Shown here one piece after another: positions 17,510 to 27,075 of a stretch of 64,000 bases of DNA (the first letter of the stretch is position 1; each line of letters begins with the position of its first letter). The stretch is from Gallaecimonas mangrovi (GTDB lineage Bacteria; Pseudomonadota; Gammaproteobacteria; Enterobacterales; Gallaecimonadaceae). The notes below the pieces were generated by a model. The model was given only the letters and a program-made list of their open reading frames with translations. It was not told the DNA's origin and ran no database searches. The DNA is taken from the NCBI RefSeq assembly GCF_003367375.1, contig NZ_CP031416.1, positions 2,611,501 to 2,675,500 of the forward strand, in the 5' to 3' direction. Position numbers and translations under genes: made by a program.

Positions 17510-19498
17510 TTAAGCTCCTAATGCTTGCAGCAGATTGTCGAAGACATTCTGTGCGGTAGAGAGGATCCGGGCTGTCGCGGCATAGGCCTGCTGGAATTGC
17601 ACCAGGTTTGCCGCCTCTTCATCGAGGTTGACCCCGGATACTGCTTGCAGGCGGCCCAAGCTTTCGTCGCGAAGGGCTTTGGTGGCTTCCTGGGTAGAGC
17701 GCATGGTGCCGGTTTTGTCGCCCACCTGGCTGACCATACCCGCGAAGGCGCTGGTGATATTTTCATGGGTTGCGTCTTCACCTGACTGGTTAAGGCGCAC
17801 CACATCAGCGGTTTGCAGCTTGGCTAGCTTCAAGCCGTTACTGTTATCGGAGCGCGCCACCATTACCCCGTTACTGTCGAGGTTCGGGCTAATGGTGAAT
17901 TCGTCACCAGCAGAAGGGGTACCGGCCATTTGAATGCTAAAGCCGTAGTCAGCCGGCGGCGCTGGAATAACGGTGGCCGGATCATAGTTAGTGACACCGC
18001 CAAGGGTATTGCCGTCTTGGTCGTAAAGCTGATACTGGCTGCTGTTTACAAAGACAATTTTGCCCGGTGCCGTGCCTTGCAGCAGCGGTGGCGGCGTGGC
18101 GTTAAAACCAGACGTCGCCGGATCGGTGTTGGTAACGTTAACGTCGGTAACGCTGACGCTGCCGAGGTTGTTTGCACCTTTATCAACGCGCACCGGCGAA
18201 GCCAAAGCCAGGGCCTCGGGGTTTTTCATGCTCAGCGAGATTTGCGATACCGCATCGCGGGTCGGCTTTAAGATAAAGGTGTCACCGGCAGCGAACGAGC
18301 CGTCTGGCACCAAACTGATATCCAAACCATCAACGTTGACGCCAGCAGGCACAGTGCCGCTCGCCACGGTAGCCGTTACTTTGTTGTCTTCCCCTAAAGC
18401 CTGCACTTCGTAATCGGTCGCAGAGGTAAAGACGATGCGGTAATCCTGGTCGGTCAGCTTGGTACCGTCGGTGACCGTCGCACTCACTTCGTGGAGCTGC
18501 GACGAGTTTTTGGCGCGGCCGTAGGCGTTAATGGTGGGCAGCGTAAAAATGTCGCCACCGATCTTACCGTCAAGGTCCAGGCCTTTGGCATTTTGTTTGT
18601 TAAAGGCATCGGTCATCGACAGCGCTAACTGGCCCAGTTGCCGCTGCGCAGGCTCCAATACTTCTTCACGAAAAGCGCCCAAACCACCAAGCTTGCCACC
18701 CACATTTTTGGCTTCAATGTTGTAGGGAAGACTACCCAGGGTAATGGATAGCTCGCGGCGCCCCTGCTCAGGGTCACCTTTAACGGTGGTAATGGTGGCA
18801 CGGCTATCAGGCAACACCAGGGCCTGGCCATTGGCCATAGTGAGGTTGACCGCATCGCCAGTGGCAGGGGTAACCTGCAAATCCATCATCTCGGAAAGCT
18901 GCTTGATGTAGTCGTCGAGCTGGTCCATCAAGGTGGCGCGTTCGGAACCGTTTTGGTTGGCACCAACCGCCGCCAGCTTTTGGTTCAGGTTGTAGATGTT
19001 GCCGACCAGGGTGTTGGCCTTTTGCGACTCAGAATCGAGCTGCTTGTTGACTTCATCTTGTTGGGTACGCAGCTGCTCGGCTTGGCGCTGAAAAGAAGCC
19101 AAGGTATTTTGAAATTGCGACAGCGCCAGTTGCCGGTTCGAAATGGAACTGGCCTCGTTATTCATGGTGTTGACGCTGGAAAACAGGCTATCGATGTTCT
19201 TACCGATACCGGTGCTGGCATCACCCAGCAATTTATCGGTTTGGTCGGCCTGCTTAAGGTATGACTCGGCAAACCCCAGGTTAGTGGTGTCTTTACGAAG
19301 CTGTGACTGAGCAAATTGATCCAACAGGCGGTGAACAGTGACTTTGTCCACGCCGCCTAATGGTTCGGCAGTAAATTCCACACGCTGACGGGAATACCCC
19401 TCAGTGTTGACGTTTGAAATGTTATTGCCGGCGGTGGTCAGGGCGACTTGGTTAGCGTAGATCCCCGACACCCCGATCCGCATCATATCACTGGACAT
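17510..19498 (-). CDS. flgK: Hook-filament junction protein FlgK (HAP1)
   Basis: 662 residues. The N-terminus (RIGVSGIYANQVALTTAGNNISNVNTEGYSRQR) is the rod/hook/FlgK signature and the C-terminus (VNLDEEAANLVQFQQAYAATARILSTAQNVFDNLLQAL) matches FlgK. The long variable middle is somewhat above the enteric length (~550), as is usual in marine species. The ATG overlaps the flgJ stop by one base (TAATG). It is exported by the flagellar type III system and has no signal peptide. Confidence 0.95.
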   Translation of the reverse strand: MSSDMMRIGVSGIYANQVALTTAGNNISNVNTEGYSRQRVEFTAEPLGGVDKVTVHRLLDQFAQSQLRKDTTNLGFAESYLKQADQTDKLLGDASTGIGKNIDSLFSSVNTMNNEASSISNRQLALSQFQNTLASFQRQAEQLRTQQDEVNKQLDSESQKANTLVGNIYNLNQKLAAVGANQNGSERATLMDQLDDYIKQLSEMMDLQVTPATGDAVNLTMANGQALVLPDSRATITTVKGDPEQGRRELSITLGSLPYNIEAKNVGGKLGGLGAFREEVLEPAQRQLGQLALSMTDAFNKQNAKGLDLDGKIGGDIFTLPTINAYGRAKNSSQLHEVSATVTDGTKLTDQDYRIVFTSATDYEVQALGEDNKVTATVASGTVPAGVNVDGLDISLVPDGSFAAGDTFILKPTRDAVSQISLSMKNPEALALASPVRVDKGANNLGSVSVTDVNVTNTDPATSGFNATPPPLLQGTAPGKIVFVNSSQYQLYDQDGNTLGGVTNYDPATVIPAPPADYGFSIQMAGTPSAGDEFTISPNLDSNGVMVARSDNSNGLKLAKLQTADVVRLNQSGEDATHENITSAFAGMVSQVGDKTGTMRSTQEATKALRDESLGRLQAVSGVNLDEEAANLVQFQQAYAATARILSTAQNVFDNLLQALGA

Positions 19499-20493
19499 TA
19501 CGGCGTACCCTCAGTCAAAGCGGGGTGCTTAAGCACCTGCAGGATCTTCTTGGCGTATTGCGGGTCTGTTGCATAACCCGCGCCCTGAAGTTCCTGCAGG
19601 AACCGTGCCGGTTCTTTAGTCCACTTAAGAGCGTCTTGGTAACGTGGTGATTCTTTAAGGAATTTAACGTAGTCGCTAAAACTCTGCGCCGGGCTATCGT
19701 AGGCGCGGAACTGCGCCACTTCCCGCTTAGGTGTGCCACCGTCATATTCCAGGGTATTGGCCGTGACCTTGTCACCCTGCCATTGGCTGCCTGCCTTGAT
19801 GTTAAAGAGGTTCAGGCTGCTTTGGCCGTCTTTACCCTTAAGGATTTTTTGCCCCCAACCGGTTTCCAGGGCCGCCTGCGCCACCAGTACCATGGGGCTA
19901 ACACCCAAAGCGGATGCGGCTTGCCGCGCATAGGGCAACAGGCTGCCGACAAAGCTTTGCGGGCTATCAAAATTGAGCTTGGGTTTGGCCGGCTGCGGCG
20001 CTTGCTCGGCTTGGGCATCGGCTTCGGGTGCTTGCGGTTTGGCAGCGATATGTTCAACCGGTAAATCTTCACGGCGCGGCGGTTTAAGGGGGTGCTGTTG
20101 CAACTCTGGCAACTGCTGTACCGGTGTGACGGCCCCTTTAAAGTGCCGGTCTACACCGATGGCCGAGGCAGGCATGACGGTTTTACCATCGGGCTGCAAT
20201 TGCTGGGCAATGATTTTGGCCAGACCCAAGCCGCCGCTTGAGGACATATCCAAGGCCAGCTGCTGGTCCTGCATGTCTTGGTAATATTTCATGGTGGACG
20301 AATCGAACGGGCTGTCCTTGGCAAAAACGGCGTTAGCCTCGCGCATGCTTTTTAAAAGCTGGCGCACAAACAGCGATTCAAACTGTTTGGCGGTTTCCAT
20401 CAGCGCTTTTTTGTCATGCTTCTGAGCGCCTTGGCGCAGCTTATCCAGCCCCGCCAAGTCGTAGAAAACTTGTCCCCCGCTCAAGTCGCTCAT
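19498..20493 (-). CDS. flgJ: Flagellar rod assembly protein / muramidase FlgJ
   Basis: 331 residues in two domains. Residues about 15-100 form the rod-cap domain ([19 protein letters not shown]...[20 protein letters not shown]). Residues about 165-330 form the peptidoglycan-hydrolysing glucosaminidase domain ([30 protein letters not shown], with the catalytic Glu in ALETGWG). A Pro/Ala/Gln-rich linker joins them. It lets the rod pass the cell wall. The start overlaps the flgI stop by 4 bp. Confidence 0.95.
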   Translation of the reverse strand: MSDLSGGQVFYDLAGLDKLRQGAQKHDKKALMETAKQFESLFVRQLLKSMREANAVFAKDSPFDSSTMKYYQDMQDQQLALDMSSSGGLGLAKIIAQQLQPDGKTVMPASAIGVDRHFKGAVTPVQQLPELQQHPLKPPRREDLPVEHIAAKPQAPEADAQAEQAPQPAKPKLNFDSPQSFVGSLLPYARQAASALGVSPMVLVAQAALETGWGQKILKGKDGQSSLNLFNIKAGSQWQGDKVTANTLEYDGGTPKREVAQFRAYDSPAQSFSDYVKFLKESPRYQDALKWTKEPARFLQELQGAGYATDPQYAKKILQVLKHPALTEGTP

Positions 20494-21572
20494 ATGACGA
20501 TAAGCTCCCCAGATAAAGCGCCGGCTTGTTTCAGCGCTTCAAGGATGGCCATCACGTCAGATGGCGCGGCGCCCACTTGGTTAACCGCCCGCACTAAATC
20601 TTGCAAGGTAACGCCCGGATTGAAATAGAACATCCGCGCCTGCTTTTCATTCACTTGAATGTTGGAATTGGGCGTCACAGCAGTTTGGCCCTGGCCCAAG
20701 GCATTGGGCTGGGAAACCTGGGTGTTTTCGGCAATGGTGATGGTCAGGCCGCCATGGGTAATGGCTGCCGGTTTTAAGCGCACATCGGCGCCGACCACAA
20801 TGGTGCCGGTGCGGGAATTTACAATGATTTTGGCCGCGCCATTGGCCGGTTGAAATTCTAAATTCTCAAGGGTCGATAAGAAGCTTACTCGCTGGTCCGC
20901 CGAGCGCGGCGCCCGAACCTGCACAGAGGTGGCATCCAAGGCTCGGGCGACACCCGGGCCAAGCAGGTTATTGATGGTGTCTTCCATCCGCTTGGCGGTC
21001 GTAAAGTCAGACTGGCGCAAGTTAAAGGTAATGAAGTCGCCATTATCAAAGGGCGATTTAACCGCCTTTTCAACAATGGCGCCGTCGGGAATGCGGCCTG
21101 CGGTAGGGGTGTTACCGACAATTTTAGAACCGTCCAAACCATCGGCGCTAAAGCCCGACACCATCAAGTTACCTTGAGCCAGGGCGTAAACTTGGCCGTC
21201 CACACCTTTAAGAAAGGTTTGCAGCAAGGTACCGCCACGCAGACTTTTGGCAGAGCCAACGGATGACACCGTAATGTCAATTTGTTGGCCGGGCTTGGCA
21301 AACGGCGGCAAGGTTGCGCTCACCGCCACCGCCGCTACGTTTTTGATATTCAAGCGGCCGCCGGCCGGTACCTGAATACCAAAATTACGCAACATCGACT
21401 GGAATGATTGCTGGGTAAAAGTGCTCTGTTCACCAGTGCCGGGCAAGCCAACAACCAAGCCATAACCGGTGAGTTGGTTATTACGCACCCCGGCCACGTC
21501 TGCCACGTCTTTAATACGTTCGGCATGTACCGTAAAGGACAGCAGCAGAGCTAAAAACCAAAAGCGTTTCAT
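20490..21572 (-). CDS. flgI: Flagellar P-ring protein FlgI
   Basis: 360 residues with a Sec signal peptide (about 1-17, ending VHA). The mature start [30 protein letters not shown] is the FlgI hallmark, and the protein is full length to the conserved [10 protein letters not shown] end. FlgI forms the periplasmic P-ring bushing with its chaperone FlgA, which is encoded at 28.1 kb. It directly follows flgG; flgH, which normally intervenes, is not there. Confidence 0.96.
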   Translation of the reverse strand: MKRFWFLALLLSFTVHAERIKDVADVAGVRNNQLTGYGLVVGLPGTGEQSTFTQQSFQSMLRNFGIQVPAGGRLNIKNVAAVAVSATLPPFAKPGQQIDITVSSVGSAKSLRGGTLLQTFLKGVDGQVYALAQGNLMVSGFSADGLDGSKIVGNTPTAGRIPDGAIVEKAVKSPFDNGDFITFNLRQSDFTTAKRMEDTINNLLGPGVARALDATSVQVRAPRSADQRVSFLSTLENLEFQPANGAAKIIVNSRTGTIVVGADVRLKPAAITHGGLTITIAENTQVSQPNALGQGQTAVTPNSNIQVNEKQARMFYFNPGVTLQDLVRAVNQVGAAPSDVMAILEALKQAGALSGELIVI

Positions 21573-21611
21573 CAGCTTTTCCTCAAGTGACCGGTAAGCG
21601 TTAAAGCCCGC

Positions 21612-22400
21612 TTACAACTGTTGGTTCACATACCCCATCATTTGGTCCACCGCCGAAATGACCTTGGAGTTCATTTCATAAACGCGCTGGGTTTCGATGA
21701 GGTTGACCAATTCTTCGGTCACGTTAACGTTGGAGGTTTCAAGCGCCCCCTGCTGCACTGTGCCCATGCCATCAAGGCCGGCGACACCTTGTTGCGGTGC
21801 ACCGGAAGCCCCGGTTTCTTGAAACAAGTTTTCACCGATAGGCTCGAGCCCTTGCGGGTTCACAAAAGAAGTAACGTTAAGCTGCCCAACGTTTTGCTCA
21901 GCCGCCTGGCCTGGGATTTTTACCGAAACCTGGCCATCGGAGCTGACCGAAATAGACTGGGCGTTTTGGGGAATTTGGATAGCCGGCTGCACTTCATAAC
22001 CGGAGCCGGAAGTGACTAACTGGCCTTGGTCGTTCAATGCAAACTGACCGTTGCGGGTATAAGAGATGGTGCCATCGGGCATCAGCACCTCAAAAAAGCC
22101 CTGGCCCTGGATCATCATGTCCAAGCTGTTGTCGGTGGTCAGGCGGTTACCTTGGGTAAAGCTTTTTTGGGTCGCAGCCACCTTCACACCGGTACCCAGC
22201 ATTAAGCCGGAGGGCATTTCGGTGTTTTGCGAAGACTGGGCGCCAGGCTGATGCACCTTTTGGTACAACAAGTCTTCAAAGACAGCGCGGCCTTTTTTAA
22301 AGCCGACGGTTGATGCGTTAGCCAAGTTGTTTGAAATAACCGAAATATCGGTTTGCTGTGCATCAAGGCCGGTTTTCGATATCCACAATGCTGAATTCAT
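21612..22400 (-). CDS. flgG: Distal rod protein FlgG
   Basis: 262 residues, the usual FlgG length. N-terminal [44 protein letters not shown] and C-terminal [32 protein letters not shown] are signature sequences. It forms the distal rod inside the P- and L-rings. It lies 10 bp after flgF, with RBS AGGAG. The 39 bp between its stop and flgI contain no gene remnant. Confidence 0.96.
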   Translation of the reverse strand: MNSALWISKTGLDAQQTDISVISNNLANASTVGFKKGRAVFEDLLYQKVHQPGAQSSQNTEMPSGLMLGTGVKVAATQKSFTQGNRLTTDNSLDMMIQGQGFFEVLMPDGTISYTRNGQFALNDQGQLVTSGSGYEVQPAIQIPQNAQSISVSSDGQVSVKIPGQAAEQNVGQLNVTSFVNPQGLEPIGENLFQETGASGAPQQGVAGLDGMGTVQQGALETSNVNVTEELVNLIETQRVYEMNSKVISAVDQMMGYVNQQL

Positions 22401-22410
22401 GGGTAACTCC

Positions 22411-23157
22411 TTAGCTCAAACGCATCAAGTTGGTCTGGGACGAGTCCATGTCCTCAGCGGTTTTCATCATCTTCATTTGCAACTCAAACTGACGTTGCAG
22501 CTCAATCATTGCTGTCATCTCTTCAACCGGGTTGACGTTGGAACCTTCCAGCGCCCCCTGCATTACAGTGACATTGGCGTCGGCTGGCGCCGGGTTGCCA
22601 TTTTTTTGACGGAACAGGCCATCTTCACCTTTGGTGAGGTCGCGGATATTGGGGTTGACCAACTTCAGCCGGCCAACTTCTTCCATCGCTTCCCCTGGCG
22701 CGCCTTGCGGCAGCACGCTCACGGTGCCGTCTTTGCCTATTTCCAATTTGGCGTAAGGCAAGGGAATGGTGATAGGCGCGTTGCCATCACCCATCACCAT
22801 CTGGCCCTTGGCGGTTTCCAGTACGCCGGTTTCTGACAACTTAAAATTCCCGGCACGGGTATAAGCTTCAGAGCCGTCAGTGCTTTGCACCGCCAACCAA
22901 CCGTCACCTTGAACGGCCACATCCAGAGCGCGGCCGGTGGTTTGCAAAGGACCGGCGTCAAAACGCTGACCCGGTCTTTCGCTCATGGCGAAAACCCGAG
23001 AAGGCATACCTTCCCCAAAGGCCTGCATAGCGCGGGCTTGGGCGAAATCAGCCTTAAAACCAGTGGTTTTGGCATTGGCCAGGTTGTTAGCACGAGCAGT
23101 CAGGGAGTGCATATCCTGGTTTGCCCCGCTCATGGCCAGATAAAGCAGATGGTCCAT
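22411..23157 (-). CDS. flgF: Proximal rod protein FlgF
   Basis: 248 residues from the ATG behind AGAGGAC (an upstream in-frame GTG lacks support). N-terminus [36 protein letters not shown] and C-terminus [28 protein letters not shown] fit FlgF. It is the first gene of the flgF-G-I-J-K-L operon and has its own sigma-54 promoter. Confidence 0.94.
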   Translation of the reverse strand: MDHLLYLAMSGANQDMHSLTARANNLANAKTTGFKADFAQARAMQAFGEGMPSRVFAMSERPGQRFDAGPLQTTGRALDVAVQGDGWLAVQSTDGSEAYTRAGNFKLSETGVLETAKGQMVMGDGNAPITIPLPYAKLEIGKDGTVSVLPQGAPGEAMEEVGRLKLVNPNIRDLTKGEDGLFRQKNGNPAPADANVTVMQGALEGSNVNPVEEMTAMIELQRQFELQMKMMKTAEDMDSSQTNLMRLS

Positions 23158-23199
23158 CTGTCGGTCCTCTGTCACCAAAGTGTCTATGGATTAACCTGA

Positions 23200-23216
23200 T
23201 GCAATTGGAATGCCAA
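23200..23216 (-). promoter_or_regulatory. Sigma-54 promoter of flgF operon
   Basis: Minus-strand TTGGCATTCCAATTGCA has GG-N10-GC spacing and differs from TGGCACG-N4-TTGCW at two positions of the -24 side. It sits 43 bp upstream of flgF and just after the flgE terminator, so flgF-G-I-J-K-L form a separate transcript. Confidence 0.7.
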
Positions 23217-23221
23217 AACAG

Positions 23222-23246
23222 AAAAGCCCGCCAAAATGGCGGGCTT
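23222..23246 (-). terminator. Terminator after flgE
   Basis: AAGCCCGCC and GGCGGGCTT form a 9-bp stem with a 5- to 7-base loop followed by TTTTC on the minus strand, about 20 bp past the flgE stop. Confidence 0.8.
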
Positions 23247-23267
23247 GGAGTGGCTGGCAAATAGCCT

Positions 23268-24575
23268 TTATCGGATCTGCAGGATGTTCTGTTGCAAGGT
23301 ATTAGATACCTCGATGGCCCGGCTGTTGGCCTGGAAGTTACGCTGGGCGGTAATAAGGTCGACCAATTCTTTGGTCAAATCCACGTTGGACGATTCCAAG
23401 GCACCGGAACGAATATTACCGAAGGTGCCGGTACCGGCCTCACCCGCCAGCGGCTCTCCTGAAGAGGTGCTGGCCTTCCAATCGGTGTTACCGGCTTGGC
23501 TCAGGCCCTGTTCGTTGGCAAAGCGTACCAGCGCCACCCGGCCCAAAGGCTCGGTGGTACCGTTAGAGTAAGAAGCGCGCACCAAGCCATCGGTACCTAC
23601 CTCAACCCCCGTCAGTCGGCCGACAGTCAAACCATCTTGAGAGATGGAATTGACGGTGAAGGAGTCTGCGTACTGAGTTTGGTTAGAGTAATTGAGGGTA
23701 ATGGTTTGGGTACCGTCGGCGCCGTTGTCCAATACCGAACTCAACGGATCGGTGGTCAAGGTGGCCGGAACGGTGGCCGGATCAGAAGGCTGACCGCTGG
23801 AGTCAAAGTTCATCACATAGCCGTTATAGCTAGTGCCGGTGTCAGGGTCGGTATAAGACGGGCCGGAGCTGCCCGCAATGTTAACCGGTTTGCCATCAAC
23901 AAAGGCAAAAGCGTTCCAGGTATTAGTGGAGCCTGTCGGCTTCACATAATAGGTGGTCATGGTGTGTGACTGACCCAAGGAGTCATACACCGTTACCGAG
24001 GTAGCATTGTTGTAAGTGCTGGAATCGGTGGGGTCAAAATTGGCCACATCGTGGGTGGTATCCCCGGCTGGCAAGTTAAGGTTGATATCCACCTTAGAGG
24101 TTGCCAAAGGCGTACCGACCGAATCCGGTACCTGTAACGATTGCGCGGTAGAAAGGGCGGCCGAGGCAGAGGTGCCATCGGGGTTAACCGGGAAGACTTT
24201 TAGGTAGTTCCCTTGGTTGTCCACCACGTAGTTGTCTTTATTAAGCTTAAAGTTACCGGCGCGGGTATAAAGCAGGTCGCTGGAATTAATGCCGCTGCCT
24301 ACCGCGAAGAAACCATTGCCGTTTACCGCCATATCAAAGGTGTTGTTGGTGAACTTCAGCGCGCCCTGTTGGAACTGCTGAGCCACGGTCGCGGTGGTAG
24401 CACCGTCACCCACTTTGGTTTTGGGGTTGGAGTAAATGGAGTTGGCATAGACGTCGGCGAACTCAGCACGCGACTGTTTAAAGCCGTCGGTGTTGGCGTT
24501 CGAGATGTTGTTACTAGTGACGTCCAGGTCTTTTTGAGCTGCGTTCAGACCACTCAATGAGATATTGAAAGACAT
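23268..24575 (-). CDS. flgE: Flagellar hook protein FlgE
   Basis: 435 residues. N-terminal SFNISLSGLNAAQKDLDVTSNNISNANTDGFKQSRAEFADVYA and C-terminal ELVDLITAQRNFQANSRAIEVSNTLQQNILQIR identify FlgE; the middle is rich in Thr/Ser/Gly like other hook proteins. It forms the hook on the distal rod. It is the last gene of flgB-C-D-E, followed by a terminator. Confidence 0.96.
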   Translation of the reverse strand: MSFNISLSGLNAAQKDLDVTSNNISNANTDGFKQSRAEFADVYANSIYSNPKTKVGDGATTATVAQQFQQGALKFTNNTFDMAVNGNGFFAVGSGINSSDLLYTRAGNFKLNKDNYVVDNQGNYLKVFPVNPDGTSASAALSTAQSLQVPDSVGTPLATSKVDINLNLPAGDTTHDVANFDPTDSSTYNNATSVTVYDSLGQSHTMTTYYVKPTGSTNTWNAFAFVDGKPVNIAGSSGPSYTDPDTGTSYNGYVMNFDSSGQPSDPATVPATLTTDPLSSVLDNGADGTQTITLNYSNQTQYADSFTVNSISQDGLTVGRLTGVEVGTDGLVRASYSNGTTEPLGRVALVRFANEQGLSQAGNTDWKASTSSGEPLAGEAGTGTFGNIRSGALESSNVDLTKELVDLITAQRNFQANSRAIEVSNTLQQNILQIR

Positions 24576-24592
24576 AACGTTATCCTCTCAAA

Positions 24593-25342
24593 TCAGGATT
24601 TAGCCACTTCCAGCACGTCACTTAACTTGACGCCGCCGAGGCCTTTAAGGTTTAACAGGACGCCACCGGAGGATGCCGATCCTAAGGTGACAGATTCAAC
24701 ATTGGCGTAAGAAGCCACATTCAGGTCAGTGCGTTTATCATCCACCATCCCTGAGGCTTTAATGGTGTAGCTACCCTCTGGTGCCGCTTGGCCCGAGTTA
24801 GTGGTGCCATCCCATTCAATTTTGTTGTTGCCAGAAGACAGGTCGCCCATGTTGATGGTTTTAATCAGCTGACCACTCTTGTCTTCAATACGAACCACCA
24901 CGTTTTTAGCCGCGTCTTTAGAGGTCACCATGCCGGTCATGGTGCCACCTTGGTTAAGGTGGCCGGTGGCAGTTGGGATCAATACCTTCTGCCCCACCAG
25001 CGTTGATGCCTGTAGCGCTTGGTTCGACGTCATGACCTTATTCAGGCTGCCGAACTGGTCGTTCATGTTGTGGATACCGTCAACAGTGGCAAAAGAAGCC
25101 ATCTGCGAAATCATCTGGTCGTTATCCACCGGTTTGAACGGGTCTTGGTATGCCAACTGTTTGGTCAGCAATGACAAGAAATCTTCTTGGCTCAGCCCTT
25201 TCTTACCAGCGGCCGCTGCCGCAGCACTGGTGTCAGTGGCAGCGGTGGTGGCATTGGCTTTTGCCTTGTTCTTCGGATCCTCGGCATCCCAGCGGGAGTT
25301 AGCCAGGGGATCAAGACTGTTATTGGAGATCACGTTGCTCAT
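24593..25342 (-). CDS. flgD: Flagellar hook capping protein FlgD
   Basis: 249 residues. The conserved N-terminal FlgD domain contains LSQEDFLSLLTKQLAYQDPFKPVDNDQMISQMASFATVDGIHNMN. The C-terminal half has the FlgD Ig-like/FLG-tudor region (EGSYTIKASGMVDDKRTDLNV). It is the scaffold needed for hook polymerisation. RBS AGGGAG is well placed; the gene is 11 bp after flgC. Confidence 0.95.
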   Translation of the reverse strand: MSNVISNNSLDPLANSRWDAEDPKNKAKANATTAATDTSAAAAAAGKKGLSQEDFLSLLTKQLAYQDPFKPVDNDQMISQMASFATVDGIHNMNDQFGSLNKVMTSNQALQASTLVGQKVLIPTATGHLNQGGTMTGMVTSKDAAKNVVVRIEDKSGQLIKTINMGDLSSGNNKIEWDGTTNSGQAAPEGSYTIKASGMVDDKRTDLNVASYANVESVTLGSASSGGVLLNLKGLGGVKLSDVLEVAKS

Positions 25343-25353
25343 GAGTTACTCCC

Positions 25354-25770
25354 TTAAGATTGTCCAAGTTGCAGCGTACGCATCAGCATTTGCTTAGCGG
25401 TGTCAGCAACCTGAACATCGGTCTGATAGCTGCGGGACGCCGAAATCATGTTGGTCATCTCTTCAACGACATTGACGTTGGGCTTGTAAATAAAGCCGTC
25501 CTTGTCCGCCATGGGATGATCGGGGTTGTATTCCTTAACCAAGGGCTTTTTCGACTCCACGATACCGAGCACCTTAACCCCCACGCCTTGCTGGTCAGAC
25601 TGTGCGTCTTGCAGCGCTGCCGCGAATACCGGCTGGCGCGAGCGGTAGGTTTTGTCGACGGAACTGGAAACCGAGTCGGCGTTCGCCAGGTTTGAGGCCG
25701 TGGTATTAAGGCGCACGGACTGGGCACTCATGGCGCTGCCGGCGATGTCAAAAATCCGGTAAAGACTCAT
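25354..25770 (-). CDS. flgC: Proximal rod protein FlgC
   Basis: 138 residues from the ATG behind GGGAG. The in-frame GTG 6 bp earlier overlaps the flgB stop and is less likely. SLYRIFDIAGSAMSAQSVRLNTTASNLANADSVS and the C-terminal NVVEEMTNMISASRSYQTDVQVADTAKQMLMRTLQLGQ are FlgC signatures. It forms the proximal rod with FlgB and FlgF and lies 2 bp from the flgB stop. Confidence 0.95.
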   Translation of the reverse strand: MSLYRIFDIAGSAMSAQSVRLNTTASNLANADSVSSSVDKTYRSRQPVFAAALQDAQSDQQGVGVKVLGIVESKKPLVKEYNPDHPMADKDGFIYKPNVNVVEEMTNMISASRSYQTDVQVADTAKQMLMRTLQLGQS

Positions 25771-25772
25771 GA

Positions 25773-26174
25773 TCACTCTCCCTTAATCGCGGACAACAGT
25801 CCTTTGATTTTGCCGCCAAGGAATTGCACTGAAGTTTGATACTGCAGCGCGTTTTGCATAAAGAGGCTTCGTTCTACCTGGGCATCCACGGTGTTACCGT
25901 CGCCGGTATCGGGCTGTTCCGGGTTGCGGTAAAGCACTGCCGGGTCCAGGCCAAGACTTGCCGCAATGTGGTTGCTGTTGGTGCGTTCCAACGACATACC
26001 TTGCTGCTGGCCAGACATGGCATTCGCCAAGGCGGCCTTAAAGTCGATATCTTTGGCCTTGTAACCAGGGGTGTCCGCATTGGCAAGGTTACCTGACAGC
26101 AGTTCAGCACGCTCAGAGCGCACTTCCATCGCTGCCGGGTGTATACCAAATGCTTTTTCGAAGCTGATTGCCAT
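25773..26174 (-). CDS. flgB: Proximal rod protein FlgB
   Basis: 133 residues starting at the ATG behind ACGGAGGCAAG. The N-terminal rod signature is [23 protein letters not shown], and the C-terminal helix is [29 protein letters not shown]. It is first in the flgBCDE operon and has a clear sigma-54 promoter. A longer reading frame upstream would cover that promoter, so it is not used. Confidence 0.95.
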   Translation of the reverse strand: MAISFEKAFGIHPAAMEVRSERAELLSGNLANADTPGYKAKDIDFKAALANAMSGQQQGMSLERTNSNHIAASLGLDPAVLYRNPEQPDTGDGNTVDAQVERSLFMQNALQYQTSVQFLGGKIKGLLSAIKGE

Positions 26175-26205
26175 GAACTTGCCTCCGTTAAGTACCGATA
26201 ACAGA

Positions 26206-26222
26206 GGCAAGATGCGTGCCAA
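26206..26222 (-). promoter_or_regulatory. Sigma-54 promoter of flgBCDE
   Basis: Minus-strand TTGGCACGCATCTTGCC has a perfect -24 element and a -12 element with one deviation (C for W at the last base), with GG-N10-GC spacing. It lies 32 bp upstream of flgB, between cheR and flgB. Confidence 0.8.
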
Positions 26223-26237
26223 TAAAAAGAAAGGTCG

Positions 26238-27074
26238 TTAGATGTTGTCTTTGCGGCGGTAAATAATGCCGGGGTTACAGCGCACCATTTCAAATTCGGT
26301 GGCCGCGGTTGGCATTGACTCTGAGGCACCTAAGAACAGGTAGCCACCAGGATTGAGGGTTTTGGCAATACCAGACAGTATTTTCAATTTATTCTCTTGC
26401 GAGAAATAAATAAGCACGTTGCGGCAAAACACTAGGTCAAATTTGCCCAGCAGCGCGTAACTGGTCAGCAAGTTGAAGTGACGAAAGGTCACCAATCTTT
26501 TGACGTTAGCTTTGACTTTCCAGGTGCCTTCGGGCGTTTCGTCAAAATACAGACGCTTACGCTCCTCACTCATGCCCCGGCCCAGCGCCAGGTTGTCATA
26601 CTCACCAATTTGGCACTGGCTAAGCATGGCCTGGGAGATATCGGTGGCAAGAATTTGCACCCCACCCGGCAAGGTGCCTGGCCGCTTAACCTGATGTTCC
26701 AAAGACTTGATGGCAATTGAATATGGTTCTTGCCCTGAGGAGCAGGCAGCCGACCAGATTTTAATCGTCTTGCCGCCCTTCCCCAGTTCGGGGAAGAGCT
26801 GATTTGACAGTAATTCAAACGGATAGCCGTCTCGAAACCAGAGGGTTTCGTTGGTAGTCATGGCGTCGATAACTGCTGCTTGCAGCTCGCGGTCACGACC
26901 GGTCACCACATTTTGAATAATGTGGCCCAAGGACTCTTGTTTGTAACGACTCAAAAGCGGCGTCAACCGGCTTTTAACCAGATACTGCTTATTGTCTCCC
27001 AGCACGATACCGCATTGAGTTTCGAGATATCGGCGAAAGGTTCCGTAATCCTGCTCGCTTAGCGCTTTATCCAC
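26238..27074 (-). CDS. cheR: Chemotaxis protein methyltransferase CheR
   Basis: 278 residues. An N-terminal four-helix domain is followed by a SAM-dependent methyltransferase domain with KIWSAACSSGQEPYSIA (SAM motif) and FDLVFCRNVLIYF, the hallmark of CheR. It methylates glutamates of chemoreceptors in the cytoplasm. It starts at GTG one base after the cheV stop, so the two are co-translated. The cheV-cheR pair just upstream of flgB is the order seen in Vibrio. Confidence 0.94.
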   Translation of the reverse strand: MDKALSEQDYGTFRRYLETQCGIVLGDNKQYLVKSRLTPLLSRYKQESLGHIIQNVVTGRDRELQAAVIDAMTTNETLWFRDGYPFELLSNQLFPELGKGGKTIKIWSAACSSGQEPYSIAIKSLEHQVKRPGTLPGGVQILATDISQAMLSQCQIGEYDNLALGRGMSEERKRLYFDETPEGTWKVKANVKRLVTFRHFNLLTSYALLGKFDLVFCRNVLIYFSQENKLKILSGIAKTLNPGGYLFLGASESMPTAATEFEMVRCNPGIIYRRKDNI

Positions 27075-27075
27075 T

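Noticed and set aside
21573-21611. A degenerate flgH remnant between flgG and flgI
   Set aside because: The 39-bp gap has room only for an RBS; no lipobox or flgH-like residues are seen in any frame.
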